From contig BTRK01000008.1 in the NCBI GenBank assembly GCA_036245805.1, positions 50,673 to 114,672 on the forward strand: 64,000 nt of DNA, given 5' to 3'. The translations under genes and the position numbers were made by a program. This document shows, piece by piece, positions 40,595 through 53,692 of this stretch. Below the pieces are notes generated by a model, which saw only the letters and a list, made by a program, of their open reading frames with translations, did not search any database and had not been told where the DNA came from. This DNA comes from Pristionchus mayeri (taxonomy: Eukaryota > Nematoda > Chromadorea > Rhabditida > Neodiplogasteridae). Every line of letters begins with the position of its first letter. The stretch's first letter is position 1.

Positions 40595-41769
40595 CTCTAT
40601 CCCCGAAGTTTACTCTATCCCCGAAGTTTACTCTATCCCCGAAGTTTACTCTATCCCCGAAGTTTACCCGTGTCCCCGAAGTTTACTCTATCCCCGAAGT
40701 TTACTCTATCCCCGAAGTTTACTCTATCCCCGAAGTTTACTCTATCTCCGAAGTTTACCCGTATCCCCGAAGTTTACTCTATCCCCGAAGTTTACCCGTA
40801 TCCCCGAAGTTTACTCTATCCCCGAAGTTTACCTGTATCCCCGAAGTTTACTCTATCCCCGAAGTTTACTCTATCCCCGAAGTTTACTCTATCTCCGAAG
40901 TTTACCCGTATCCCCGAAGTTTACTCTATCCCCGAAGTTTACTCTATCCCCGAAGTTTACTCTATCCCCGAAGTTTACTCTATCCCCGAAGTTTACCCGT
41001 ATCCCCGAAGTTTACTCTATCGCCAAAGTTTACCCGTATCCCCGAAGTTTACTCTATCCCCGAAGTTTACCCGTATCCCCGAAGTTTACTCTATCCCCGA
41101 AGTTTACCCGTATCCCCGAAGTTTACTCTATCCCCGAAGTTCACCCGTATCCCCGAAGTTTACTCTATCCCCGAAGTTTACCCGTATCCCCGAAGTTTAC
41201 TCTATCCCCAAAGTTTACCCGTATCCCCGAAGTTTACCCGTATCCCCGAAGTTTACTCTATCCCCGAAGTTTACTCTATCCCCGAAGTTTACCCGTATCC
41301 CCGAAGTTTACCCGTATCCCCGAAGTTTACTCTATCCCCAAAGTTTACCCGTATCCCCGAAGTTTACCCGTATCCCCGAAGTTTACTCTATCCCCGAAGT
41401 TTACCCGTGTCCCCGAAGTTTACTCTATCCCCGAAGTTTACTCTATCCCCGAAGTTTACCCGTGGCCCCGAAGTTTACTCTATCCCCGAAGTTTACTCTA
41501 TCCCCGAAGTTTACTCTATCCCCGAAGTTTACTCTATCTCCGAAGTTTACCCGTATCCCCGAAGTTTACTCTATCCCCGAAGTTTACCCGTATCCCCGAA
41601 GTTTACTCTATCCCCGAAGTTTACCTGTATCCCCGAAGTTTACTCTATCCCCGAAGTTTACCCGTGTCCCCGAAGTTTACTCTATCCCCGAAGTTTACTC
41701 TATCCCCGAAGTTTACTCTATCCCCGAAGTTTACTCTATCCCCGAAGTTTACTCTATCCCCGAAGTTTA
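40595..41769 (+). repeat. ~1.4-kb higher-order repeat, copy 2
   Basis: This tandem copy of 39216-40594 shares the rare GTGGCCCC unit (41464). It has two extra A units before the Acg unit at 41015 and one fewer A near the At unit at 41770, where the phase changes by 18 bp and the match fades. Confidence 0.82.
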
Positions 41770-42239
41770 CTCTATCTCCGAAGTTTACCCGTATCCCCGA
41801 AGTTTACTCTATCCCCGAAGTTTACTCTATCCCCGAAGTTTACCCGTATCCCCGAAGTTTACTCTATCGCCAAAGTTTACCCGTATCCCCGAAGTTTACT
41901 CTATCCCCAAAGTTTACCCGTATCCCCGAAGTTTACCCGTATCCCCGAAGTTTACTCTATCCCCGAAGTTTACCCGTATCCCCGAAGTTTACTCTATCCC
42001 CGAAGTTTACTCTATCCCCGAAGTTTACTCTATCCCCGAAGTTTACTCTATCCCCGAAGTTTACTCTATCCCCGAAGTTTACCCGTGTCCCCGAAGTTTA
42101 CTCTATCCCCGAAGTTTACTCTATCCCCGAAGTTTACTCTATCCCCGAAGTTTACTCTATCTCCGAAGTTTACCCGTATCCCCGAAGTTTACTCTATCCC
42201 CGAAGTTTACCCGTATCCCCGAAGTTTACTCTATCCCCG

Positions 42240-44935
42240 AAGATTACCTGTATCCCCGAAGTTTACTCTATCCCCGAAGTTTACTCTATCCCCGAAGTTT
42301 ACTCTATCTCCGAAGTTTACCCGTATCCCCGAAGTTTACTCTATCCCCGAAGTTTACTCTATCCCCGAAGTTTACCCGTATCCCCGAAGTTTACTCTATC
42401 GCCAAAGTTTACCCGTATCCCCGAAGTTTACTCTATCCCCGAAGTTTACCCGTATCCCCGAAGTTTACTCTATCCCCGAAGTTTACCCGTATCCCCGAAG
42501 TTTACTCTATCCCCGAAGTTTACTCTATCCCCGAAGTTTACTCTATCCCCGAAGTTTACTCTATCTCCGAAGTTTACCCGTATCCCCGAAGTTTACTCTA
42601 TCCCCGAAGTTTACCCGTATCCCCGAAGTTTACTCTATCCCCGAAGTTTACCTGTATCCCCGAAGTTTACTCTATCCCCGAAGTTTACTCTATCCCCGAA
42701 GTTTACTCTATCTCCGAAGTTTACCCGTATCCCCGAAGTTTACTCTATCCCCGAAGTTTACTCTATCCCCGAAGTTTACCCGTATCCCCGAAGTTTACTC
42801 TATCGCCAAAGTTTACCCGTATCCCCGAAGTTTACTCTATCCCCGAAGTTTACCCGTATCCCCGAAGTTTACTCTATCCCCGAAGTTTACCCGTATCCCC
42901 GAAGTTTACTCTATCCCCGAAGTTTACTCTATCTCCGAAGTTTACCCGTATCCCCGAAGTTTACTCTATCCCCGAAGTTTACTCTATCCCCGAAGTTTAC
43001 CCGTATCCCCGAAGTTTACTCTATCGCCAAAGTTTACCCGTATCCCCGAAGTTTACTCTATCCCCAAAGTTTACCCGTATCCCCGAAGTTTACCCGTATC
43101 CCCGAAGTTTACTCTATCCCCGAAGTTTACCCGTGTCCCCGAAGTTTACTCTATCCCCGAAGTTTACTCTATCCCCGAAGTTTACTCTATCCCCGAAGTT
43201 TACTCTATCCCCGAAGTTTACCCGTGTCCCCGAAGTTTACTCTATCCCCGAAGTTTACTCTATCCCCGAAGTTTACTCTATCCCCGAAGTTTACTCTATC
43301 TCCGAAGTTTACCCGTATCCCCGAAGTTTACTCTATCCCCGAAGTTTACCCGTATCCCCGAAGTTTACTCTATCCCCGAAGTTTACCTGTATCCCCGAAG
43401 TTTACTCTATCCCCGAAGTTTACTCTATCCCCGAAGTTTACTCTATCTCCGAAGTTTACCCGTATCCCCGAAGTTTACTCTATCCCCGAAGTTTACTCTA
43501 TCCCCGAAGTTTACCCGTATCCCCGAAGTTTACTCTATCGCCAAAGTTTACCCGTATCCCCGAAGTTTACTCTATCCCCGAAGTTTACCCGTGTCCCCGA
43601 AGTTTACTCTATCCCCGAAGTTTACTCTATCCCCGAAGTTTACCCGTGTCCCCGAAGTTTACTCTATCCCCGAAGTTTACTCTATCCCCGAAGTTTACTC
43701 TATCCCCGAAGTTTACTCTATCTCCGAAGTTTACCCGTATCCCCGAAGTTTACTCTATCCCCGAAGTTTACCCGTATCCCCGAAGTTTACTCTATCCCCG
43801 AAGTTTACCTGTATCCCCGAAGTTTACTCTATCCCCGAAGTTTACCCGTGTCCCCGAAGTTTACTCTATCCCCGAAGTTTACTCTATCCCCGAAGTTTAC
43901 TCTATCCCCGAAGTTTACTCTATCCCCGAAGTTTACTCTATCCCCGAAGTTTACTCTATCCCCGAAGTTTACTCTATCTCCGAAGTTTACCCGTATCCCC
44001 GAAGTTTACTCTATCCCCGAAGTTTACTCTATCCCCGAAGTTTACCCGTATCCCCGAAGTTTACTCTATCGCCAAAGTTTACCCGTATCCCCGAAGTTTA
44101 CTCTATCCCCAAAGTTTACCCGTATCCCCGAAGTTTACCCGTATCCCCGAAGTTTACTCTATCCCCGAAGTTTACCCGTATCCCCGAAGTTTACTCTATC
44201 CCCGAAGTTTACCCGTATCCCCGAAGTTTACTCTATCCCCGAAGTTTACCCGTATCCCCGAAGTTTACTCTATCCCCGAAGATTACCTGTATCCCCGAAG
44301 TTTACTCTATCCCCGAAGTTTACTCTATCCCCGAAGTTTACTCTATCTCCGAAGTTTACCCGTATCCCCGAAGTTTACTCTATCCCCGAAGTTTACTCTA
44401 TCCCCGAAGTTTACCCGTATCCCCGAAGTTTACTCTATCGCCAAAGTTTACCCGTATCCCCGAAGTTTACTCTATCCCCGAAGTTTACCCGTATCCCCGA
44501 AGTTTACTCTATCCCCGAAGTTTACCCGTATCCCCGAAGTTTACTCTATCCCCGAAGTTTACTCTATCCCCGAAGTTTACTCTATCCCCGAAGTTTACCC
44601 GTATCCCCGAAGTTTACCCGTATCCCCGAAGTTTACTCTATCCCCAAAGTTTACCCGTATCCCCGAAGTTTACCCGTATCCCCGAAGTTTACTCTATCCC
44701 CGAAGTTTACCCGTGTCCCCGAAGTTTACTCTATCCCCGAAGTTTACTCTATCCCCGAAGTTTACCCGTGTCCCCGAAGTTTACTCTATCCCCGAAGTTT
44801 ACTCTATCCCCGAAGTTTACTCTATCCCCGAAGTTTACTCTATCTCCGAAGTTTACCCGTATCCCCGAAGTTTACTCTATCCCCGAAGTTTACCCGTATC
44901 CCCGAAGTTTACTCTATCCCCGAAGATTACCTGTA
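42240..44935 (+). repeat. Segment marked by GAAGATTACCTG units
   Basis: A T-to-A change giving GAAGATTACCTG is present at 42243, 44282 and 44926 and was not seen elsewhere. In each case it lies at an A-to-Ct junction, so the three are copies of one mutated unit. The spacings are 2,039 and 644 bp. Confidence 0.82.
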
Positions 44936-45457
44936 TCCCCGAAGTTTACTCTATCCCCGAAGTTTACTCTATCCCCGAAGTTTACTCTATCTCCGAAGTT
45001 TACCCGTATCCCCGAAGTTTACTCTATCCCCGAAGTTTACTCTATCCCCGAAGTTTACCCGTATCCCCGAAGTTTACTCTATCGCCAAAGTTTACCCGTA
45101 TCCCCGAAGTTTACTCTATCCCCGAAGTTTACCCGTATCCCCGAAGTTTACTCTATCCCCGAAGTTTACCCGTATCCCCGAAGTTTACTCTATCCCCGAA
45201 GTTTACTCTATCCCCGAAGTTTACTCTATCCCCGAAGTTTACCCGTATCCCCGAAGTTTACCCGTATCCCCGAAGTTTACTCTATCCCCAAAGTTTACCC
45301 GTATCCCCGAAGTTTACCCGTATCCCCGAAGTTTACTCTATCCCCGAAGTTTACCCGTGTCCCCGAAGTTTACTCTATCCCCGAAGTTTACTCTATCCCC
45401 GAAGTTTACCCGTGTCCCCGAAGTTTACTCTATCCCCGAAGTTTACTCTATCCCCGA
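44170..45457 (+). repeat. 644-bp tandem higher-order repeat
   Basis: Two adjacent copies lie at about 44170-44813 and 44814-45457. GATTACC bases at 44282/44926 and Acg units at 44433/45077 are both 644 bp apart. Both copies continue through the same series (Acg, B, A, B, A, B, three A, B, B, Ak, B, B, A, G, A, A, G). Edges were placed by reading and may be off by one unit. Confidence 0.82.
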
Positions 45458-47444
45458 AGTTTACTCTATCCCCGAAGTTTACCCGTATCCCCGAAGTTTA
45501 CTCTATCCCCAAAGTTTACCCGTATCCCCGAAGTTTACCCGTATCCCCGAAGTTTACTCTATCCCCGAAGTTTACCCGTGATCCCGAAGTTTACTCTATC
45601 CCCGAAGTTTACTCTATCCCCGAAGTTTACTCTATCCCCGAAGTTTACTCTATCCCCGAAGTTTACTCTATCCCCGAAGTTTACCCGTGTCCCCGAAGTT
45701 TACTCTATCCCCGAAGTTTACTCTATCCCCGAAGTTTACCCGTATCCCCGAAGTTTACTCTATCCCCGAAGTTTACTCTATCCCCGAAGTTTACTCTATC
45801 GCCAAAGTTTACCCGTATCCCCGAAGTTTACTCTATCCCCGAAGTTTACCCGTGTCCCCGAAGTTTACCCGTGTCCCCGAAGTTTACTCTATCCCCGAAG
45901 TTTACTCTATCCCCGAAGTTTACTCTATCCCCGAAGTTTACCCGTGTCCCCGAAGTTTACTCTATCCCCGAAGTTTACTCTATCCCCGAAGTTTACCCGT
46001 GTCCCCGAAGTTTACTCTATCCCCGAAGTTTACTCTATCCCCGAAGTTTACCCGTGTCCCCGAAGTTTACCTGTATCCCCGAAGTTTACTCTATCCCCGA
46101 AGTTTACTCTATCCCCGAAGTTTACTCTATCTCCGAAGTTTACCCGTATCCCCGAAGTTTACTCTATCCCCGAAGTTTACTCTATCCCCGAAGTTTACCC
46201 GTATCCCCGAAGTTTACTCTATCGCCAAAGTTTACCCGTATCCCCGAAGTTTACTCTATCCCCGAAGTTTACCCGTGTCCCCGAAGTTTACTCTATCCCC
46301 GAAGTTTACTCTATCCCCGAAGTTTACCCGTGTCCCCGAAGTTTACTCTATCCCCGAAGTTTACTCTATCCCCGAAGTTTACTCTATCCCCGAAGTTTAC
46401 TCTATCCCCGAAGTTTACTCTATCCCCGAAGTTTACTCTATCCCCGAAGTTTACCTGTATCCCCGAAGTTTACTCTATCCCCGAAGTTTACTCTATCCCC
46501 GAAGTTTACCCGTATCCCCGAAGTTTACTCTATCTCCGAAGTTTACCCGTATCCCCGAAGTTTACTCTATCCCCGAAGTTTACCCGTATCCCCGAAGTTT
46601 ACTCTATCCCCGAAGTTTACCTGTATCCCCGAAGTTTACTCTATCCCCGAAGTTTACCCGTGTCCCCGAAGTTTACTCTATCCCCGAAGTTTACTCTATC
46701 CCCGAAGTTTACTCTATCCCCGAAGTTTACTCTATCCCCGAAGTTTACTCTATCCCCGAAGTTTACTCTATCCCCGAAGTTTACTCTATCCCCGAAGTTT
46801 ACTCTATCTCCGAAGTTTACCCGTATCCCCGAAGTTTACTCTATCCCCGAAGTTTACCCGTATCCCCGAAGTTTACTCTATCGCCAAAGTTTACCCGTAT
46901 CCCCGAAGTTTACTCTATCCCCAAAGTTTACCCGTATCCCCGAAGTTTACCCGTATCCCCGAAGTTTACTCTATCCCCGAAGTTTACCCGTATCCCCGAA
47001 GTTTACTCTATCCCCGAAGTTTACTCTATCCCCGAAGTTTACTCTATCCCCGAAGTTTACTCTATCCCCGAAGTTTACTCTATCCCCGAAGTTTACCCGT
47101 GTCCCCGAAGTTTACTCTATCCCCGAAGTTTACTCTATCCCCGAAGTTTACTCTATCCCCGAAGTTTACCCGTATCCCCGAAGTTTACTCTATCTCCGAA
47201 GTTTACCCGTATCCCCGAAGTTTACTCTATCCCCGAAGTTTACCCGTATCCCCGAAGTTTACTCTATCCCCGAAGTTTACCTGTATCCCCGAAGTTTACT
47301 CTATCCCCGAAGTTTACTCTATCCCCGAAGTTTACTCTATCTCCGAAGTTTACCCGTATCCCCGAAGTTTACTCTATCCCCGAAGTTTACTCTATCCCCG
47401 AAGTTTACCCGTATCCCCGAAGTTTACTCTATCGCCAAAGTTTA

Positions 47445-48586
47445 CCCGTATCCCCGAAGTTTACTCTATCCCCGAAGTTTACCCGTATCCCCGAAGTTTA
47501 CTCTATCCCCGAAGTTTACCCGTATCCCCGAAGTTTACTCTATCCCCGAAGTTTACTCTATCCCCGAAGTTTACTCTATCCCCGAAGTTTACCCGTATCC
47601 CCGAAGTTTACCCGTATCCCCGAAGTTTACTCTATCCCCAAAGTTTACCCGTATCCCCGAAGTTTACCCGTATCCCCGAAGTTTACTCTATCCCCGAAGT
47701 TTACCCGTGTCCCCGAAGTTTACTCTATCCCCGAAGTTTACTCTATCCCCGAAGTTTACCCGTATCCCCGAAGTTTACTCTATCCCCGAAGTTTACTCTA
47801 TCCCCGAAGTTTACCCGTATCCCCGAAGTTTACTCTATCCCCAAAGTTTACCCGTATCCCCGAAGTTTACCCGTATCCCCGAAGTTTACTCTATCCCCGA
47901 AGTTTACCCGTGATCCCGAAGTTTACTCTATCCCCGAAGTTTACTCTATCCCCGAAGTTTACTCTATCCCCGAAGTTTACTCTATCCCCGAAGTTTACTC
48001 TATCCCCGAAGTTTACCCGTGTCCCCGAAGTTTACTCTATCCCCGAAGTTTACCCGTATCCCCGAAGTTTACTCTATCCCCGAAGTTTACCCGTATCCCC
48101 GAAGTTTACTCTATCCCCGAAGTTTACTCTATCCCCGAAGTTTACTCTATCCCCGAAGTTTACCCGTATCCCCGAAGTTTACCCGTATCCCCGAAGTTTA
48201 CTCTATCCCCAAAGTTTACCCGTATCCCCGAAGTTTACCCGTATCCCCGAAGTTTACTCTATCCCCGAAGTTTACCCGTGTCCCCGAAGTTTACTCTATC
48301 CCCGAAGTTTACTCTATCCCCGAAGTTTACCCGTATCCCCGAAGTTTACTCTATCCCCGAAGTTTACTCTATCCCCGAAGTTTACCCGTATCCCCGAAGT
48401 TTACTCTATCCCCAAAGTTTACCCGTATCCCCGAAGTTTACCCGTATCCCCGAAGTTTACTCTATCCCCGAAGTTTACCCGTGATCCCGAAGTTTACTCT
48501 ATCCCCGAAGTTTACTCTATCCCCGAAGTTTACTCTATCCCCGAAGTTTACTCTATCCCCGAAGTTTACTCTATCCCCGAAGTTTA
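47445..48586 (+). repeat. 571-bp tandem higher-order repeat with GTGATCCC units
   Basis: Copy 1 is 47445-48015 and copy 2 is 48016-48586. Each contains one unit reading GTGATCCCG in place of GTGTCCCCG; the TGA trinucleotides are at 47911-47913 and 48482-48484. In both copies five A units follow before the next G (48016 and 48587). The same mutated unit followed by five A units is found once more at 45579-45581, which is 2,332 bp upstream of the first. Confidence 0.88.
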
Positions 48587-49360
48587 CCCGTGTCCCCGAA
48601 GTTTACTCTATCCCCGAAGTTTACTCTATCCCCGAAGTTTACTCTATCCCCGAAGTTTACTCTATCCCCGAAGTTTACTCTATCCCCGAAGTTTACTCTA
48701 TCCCCGAAGTTTACCCGTGTCCCCGAAGTTTACTCTATCCCCGAAGTTTACTCTATCCCCGAAGTTTACTCTATCCCCGAAGTTTACTCTATCTCCGAAG
48801 TTTACCCGTATCCCCGAAGTTTACTCTATCCCCGAAGTTTACCCGTATCCCCGAAGTTTACTCTATCCCCGAAGTTTACCTGTATCCCCGAAGTTTACTC
48901 TATCCCCGAAGTTTACTCTATCCCCGAAGTTTACTCTATCTCCGAAGTTTACCCGTATCCCCGAAGTTTACTCTATCGCCAAAGTTTACCCGTATCCCCG
49001 AAGTTTACTCTATCCCCAAAGTTTACCCGTATCCCCGAAGTTTACTCTATCCCCGAAGTTTACTCTATCCCCGAAGTTTACCCGTGTCCCCGAAGTTTAC
49101 TCTATCCCCGAAGTTTACTCTATCTCCGAAGTTTACCCGTATCCCCGAAGTTTACTCTATCCCCGAAGTTTACTCTATCCCCGAAGTTTACCCGTATCCC
49201 CGAAGTTTACTCTATCGCCAAAGTTTACCCGTATCCCCGAAGTTTACTCTATCCCCAAAGTTTACCCGTATCCCCGAAGTTTACCCGTATCCCCGAAGTT
49301 TACTCTATCCCCGAAGTTTACCCGTATCCCCGAAGTTTACTCTATCCCCGAAGTTTACCT

Positions 49361-50496
49361 GTATCCCCGAAGTTTACTCTATCCCCGAAGTTTACTCTAT
49401 CCCCGAAGTTTACTCTATCCCCGAAGTTTACCCGTGTCCCCGAAGTTTACTCTATCCCCGAAGTTTACTCTATCCCCGAAGTTTACTCTATCCCCGAAGT
49501 TTACTCTATCTCCGAAGTTTACCCGTATCCCCGAAGTTTACTCTATCCCCGAAGTTTACCCGTATCCCCGAAGTTTACTCTATCCCCGAAGTTTACCTGT
49601 ATCCCCGAAGTTTACTCTATCCCCGAAGTTTACTCTATCCCCGAAGTTTACTCTATCTCCGAAGTTTACCCGTATCCCCGAAGTTTACTCTATCGCCAAA
49701 GTTTACCCGTATCCCCGAAGTTTACTCTATCCCCAAAGTTTACCCGTATCCCCGAAGTTTACTCTATCCCCGAAGTTTACTCTATCCCCGAAGTTTACCC
49801 GTGTCCCCGAAGTTTACTCTATCCCCGAAGTTTACTCTATCCCCGAAGTTTACTCTATCCCCGAAGTTTACTCTATCTCCGAAGTTTACCCGTATCCCCG
49901 AAGTTTACTCTATCCCCGAAGTTTACCCGTATCCCCGAAGTTTACTCTATCCCCGAAGTTTACTCTATCCCCGAAGTTTACTCTATCCCCGAAGTTTACC
50001 CGTGTCCCCGAAGTTTACTCTATCCCCGAAGTTTACTCTATCCCCGAAGTTTACTCTATCCCCGAAGTTTACTCTATCTCCGAAGTTTACCCGTATCCCC
50101 GAAGTTTACTCTATCCCCGAAGTTTACCCGTATCCCCGAAGTTTACTCTATCCCCGAAGTTTACCTGTATCCCCGAAGTTTACTCTATCCCCGAAGTTTA
50201 CTCTATCCCCGAAGTTTACTCTATCTCCGAAGTTTACCCGTATCCCCGAAGTTTACTCTATCGCCAAAGTTTACCCGTATCCCCGAAGTTTACTCTATCC
50301 CCAAAGTTTACCCGTATCCCCGAAGTTTACTCTATCCCCGAAGTTTACTCTATCCCCGAAGTTTACCCGTGTCCCCGAAGTTTACTCTATCCCCGAAGTT
50401 TACTCTATCCCCGAAGTTTACTCTATCCCCGAAGTTTACTCTATCTCCGAAGTTTACCCGTATCCCCGAAGTTTACTCTATCCCCGAAGTTTACCC
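49361..50496 (+). repeat. 568-bp tandem higher-order repeat
   Basis: Copy 1 is 49361-49928 and copy 2 is 49929-50496, with the match running about 30 bp further. Aligned units are G 49431/49999, At 49504/50072, Ct 49596/50164, Acg 49688/50256 and G 49798/50366, all 568 bp apart. The first unit differs (Ct in copy 1, B in copy 2), a single C/T change. Confidence 0.87.
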
Positions 50497-51781
50497 GTAT
50501 CCCCGAAGTTTACTCTATCCCCGAAGTTTACCTGTATCCCCGAAGTTTACTCTATCCCCGAAGTTTACTCTATCCCCGAAGTTTACTCTATCTCCGAAGT
50601 TTACCCGTATCCCCGAAGTTTACTCTATCCCCGAAGTTTACTCTATCCCCGAAGTTTACCCGTATCCCCGAAGTTTACTCTATCGCCAAAGTTTACCCGT
50701 ATCCCCGAAGTTTACTCTATCCCCAAAGTTTACCCGTATCCCCGAAGTTTACCCGTATCCCCGAAGTTTACTCTATCCCCGAAGTTTACCCGTATCCCCG
50801 AAGTTTACTCTATCCCCGAAGTTTACCTGTATCCCCGAAGTTTACTCTATCCCCGAAGTTTACTCTATCCCCGAAGTTTACTCTATCTCCGAAGTTTACC
50901 CGTATCCCCGAAGTTTACTCTATCCCCGAAGTTTACCCGTATCCCCGAAGTTTACTCTATCGCCAAAGTTTACCCGTATCCCCGAAGTTTACTCTATCCC
51001 CAAAGTTTACCCGTATCCCCGAAGTTTACCCGTATCCCCGAAGTTTACTCTATCCCCGAAGTTTACCCGTGTCCCCGAAGTTTACTCTATCCCCGAAGTT
51101 TACTCTATCCCCGAAGTTTACTCTATCCCCGAAGTTTACTCTATCCCCGAAGTTTACCCGTGTCCCCGAAGTTTACTCTATCCCCGAAGTTTACTCTATC
51201 CCCGAAGTTTACTCTATCCCCGAAGTTTACTCTATCTCCGAAGTTTACCCGTATCCCCGAAGTTTACTCTATCCCCGAAGTTTACTCTATCCCCGAAGTT
51301 TACCCGTATCCCCGAAGTTTACTCTATCGCCAAAGTTTACCCGTATCCCCGAAGTTTACTCTATCCCCGAAGTTTACCCGTATCCCCGAAGTTTACTCTA
51401 TCCCCGAAGTTTACCCGTATCCCCGAAGTTTACTCTATCCCCGAAGTTTACTCTATCCCCGAAGTTTACTCTATCCCCGAAGTTTACCCGTATCCCCGAA
51501 GTTTACCCGTATCCCCGAAGTTTACTCTATCCCCAAAGTTTACCCGTATCACCGAAGTTTACCCGTATCCCCGAAGTTTACTCTATCCCCGAAGTTTACC
51601 CGTGTCCCCGAAGTTTACTCTATCCCCGAAGTTTACTCTATCCCCGAAGTTTACCCGTGTCCCCGAAGTTTACTCTATCCCCGAAGTTTACTCTATCCCC
51701 GAAGTTTACTCTATCCCCGAAGTTTACTCTATCTCCGAAGTTTACCCGTATCCCCGAAGTTTACTCTATCCCCGAAGTTTA

Positions 51782-52621
51782 CCCGTGTCCCCGAAGTTTA
51801 CTCTATCCCCGAAGTTTACTCTATCCCCGAAGTTTACTCTATCCCCGAAGTTTACTCTATCTCCGAAGTTTACCCGTATCCCCGAAGTTTACTCTATCCC
51901 CGAAGTTTACCCGTGTCCCCGAAGTTTACTCTATCCCCGAAGTTTACTCTATCCCCGAAGTTTACTCTATCCCCGAAGTTTACTCTATCCCCGAAGTTTA
52001 CCCGTGTCCCCGAAGTTTACTCTATCCCCGAAGTTTACTCTATCCCCGAAGTTTACCCGTGTCCCCGAAGTTTACTCTATCCCCGAAGTTTACTCTATCC
52101 CCGAAGTTTACTCTATCCCCGAAGTTTACTCTATCTCCGAAGTTTACCCGTATCCCCGAAGTTTACTCTATCCCCGAAGTTTACCCGTGTCCCCGAAGTT
52201 TACTCTATCCCCGAAGTTTACTCTATCCCCGAAGTTTACTCTATCCCCGAAGTTTACTCTATCCCCGAAGTTTACCCGTGTCCCCGAAGTTTACTCTATC
52301 CCCGAAGTTTACTCTATCCCCGAAGTTTACTCTATCCCCGAAGTTTACTCTATCTCCGAAGTTTACCCGTATCCCCGAAGTTTACTCTATCCCCGAAGTT
52401 TACCCGTGTCCCCGAAGTTTACTCTATCCCCGAAGTTTACTCTATCCCCGAAGTTTACTCTATCCCCGAAGTTTACTCTATCCCCGAAGTTTACCCGTGT
52501 CCCCGAAGTTTACTCTATCCCCGAAGTTTACTCTATCCCCGAAGTTTACTCTATCCCCGAAGTTTACTCTATCTCCGAAGTTTACCCGTATCCCCGAAGT
52601 TTACTCTATCCCCGAAGTTTA
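51782..52621 (+). repeat. 219-bp higher-order repeat cluster
   Basis: A 12-unit cassette reads G, three A, At, B, A (128 bp), then G and four A (91 bp). Copies are 51782-52000, 52056-52274 and 52275-52493, with a partial copy at 52494-52621. They are interrupted by a 55-bp G-A-A trimer at 52001-52055. A further half-cassette begins at 51654. One more copy is at 53046-53264, inside the 771-bp repeat. Confidence 0.88.
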
Positions 52622-53692
52622 CTCTATCCCCGAAGTTTACCCGTATCCCCGAAGTTTACTCTATCGCCAAAGTTTACCCGTATCCCCGAAGTTTACTCTA
52701 TCCCCGAAGTTTACCCGTATCCCCGAAGTTTACTCTATCCCCGAAGTTTACCCGTATCCCCGAAGTTTACTCTATCCCCGAAGTTTACTCTATCCCCGAA
52801 GTTTACTCTATCCCCGAAGTTTACCCGTATCCCCGAAGTTTACCCGTATCCCCGAAGTTTACTCTATCCCCAAAGTTTACCCGTATCACCGAAGTTTACC
52901 CGTATCCCCGAAGTTTACTCTATCCCCGAAGTTTACTCTATCTCCGAAGTTTACCCGTATCCCCGAAGTTTACTCTATCCCCGAAGTTTACCCGTGTCCC
53001 CGAAGTTTACTCTATCCCCGAAGTTTACTCTATCCCCGAAGTTTACCCGTGTCCCCGAAGTTTACTCTATCCCCGATGTTTACTCTATCCCCGAAGTTTA
53101 CTCTATCCCCGAAGTTTACTCTATCTCCGAAGTTTACCCGTATCCCCGAAGTTTACTCTATCCCCGAAGTTTACCCGTGTCCCCGAAGTTTACTCTATCC
53201 CCGAAGTTTACTCTATCCCCGAAGTTTACTCTATCCCCGAAGTTTACTCTATCCCCGAAGTTTACCCGTGTCCCCGAAGTTTACTCTATCCCCGAAGTTT
53301 ACTCTATCCCCGAAGTTTACTCTATCCCCGAAGTTTACTCTATCTCCGAAGTTTACCCGTATCCCCGAAGTTTACTCTATCCCCGAAGTTTACTCTATCC
53401 CCGAAGTTTACCCGTATCCCCGAAGTTTACTCTATCGCCAAAGTTTACCCGTATCCCCGAAGTTTACTCTATCCCCGAAGTTTACCCGTATCCCCGAAGT
53501 TTACTCTATCCCCGAAGTTTACCCGTATCCCCGAAGTTTACTCTATCCCCGAAGTTTACTCTATCCCCGAAGTTTACTCTATCCCCGAAGTTTACCCGTA
53601 TCCCCGAAGTTTACCCGTATCCCCGAAGTTTACTCTATCCCCAAAGTTTACCCGTATCACCGAAGTTTACCCGTATCCCCGAAGTTTACTCT
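52275..53692 (+). repeat. 771-bp tandem higher-order repeat
   Basis: The second copy starts at 53046, directly after the 771-bp first copy (52275-53045). At 52567/53338 and Bcac 52886/53657 are both 771 bp apart. Similarity extends to about 53692. Copy 2 has a private A-to-T at 53077 (CCCCGATGTT), which makes the only plus-strand ATG I noticed in the window. Confidence 0.87.

Noticed and set aside
53076..53078. The ATG at CCCCGATGTT as a gene start
   Set aside because: It is a private A-to-T change in one A unit within a duplicated 771-bp block. The reading beyond it is the same repeat hexapeptide series.
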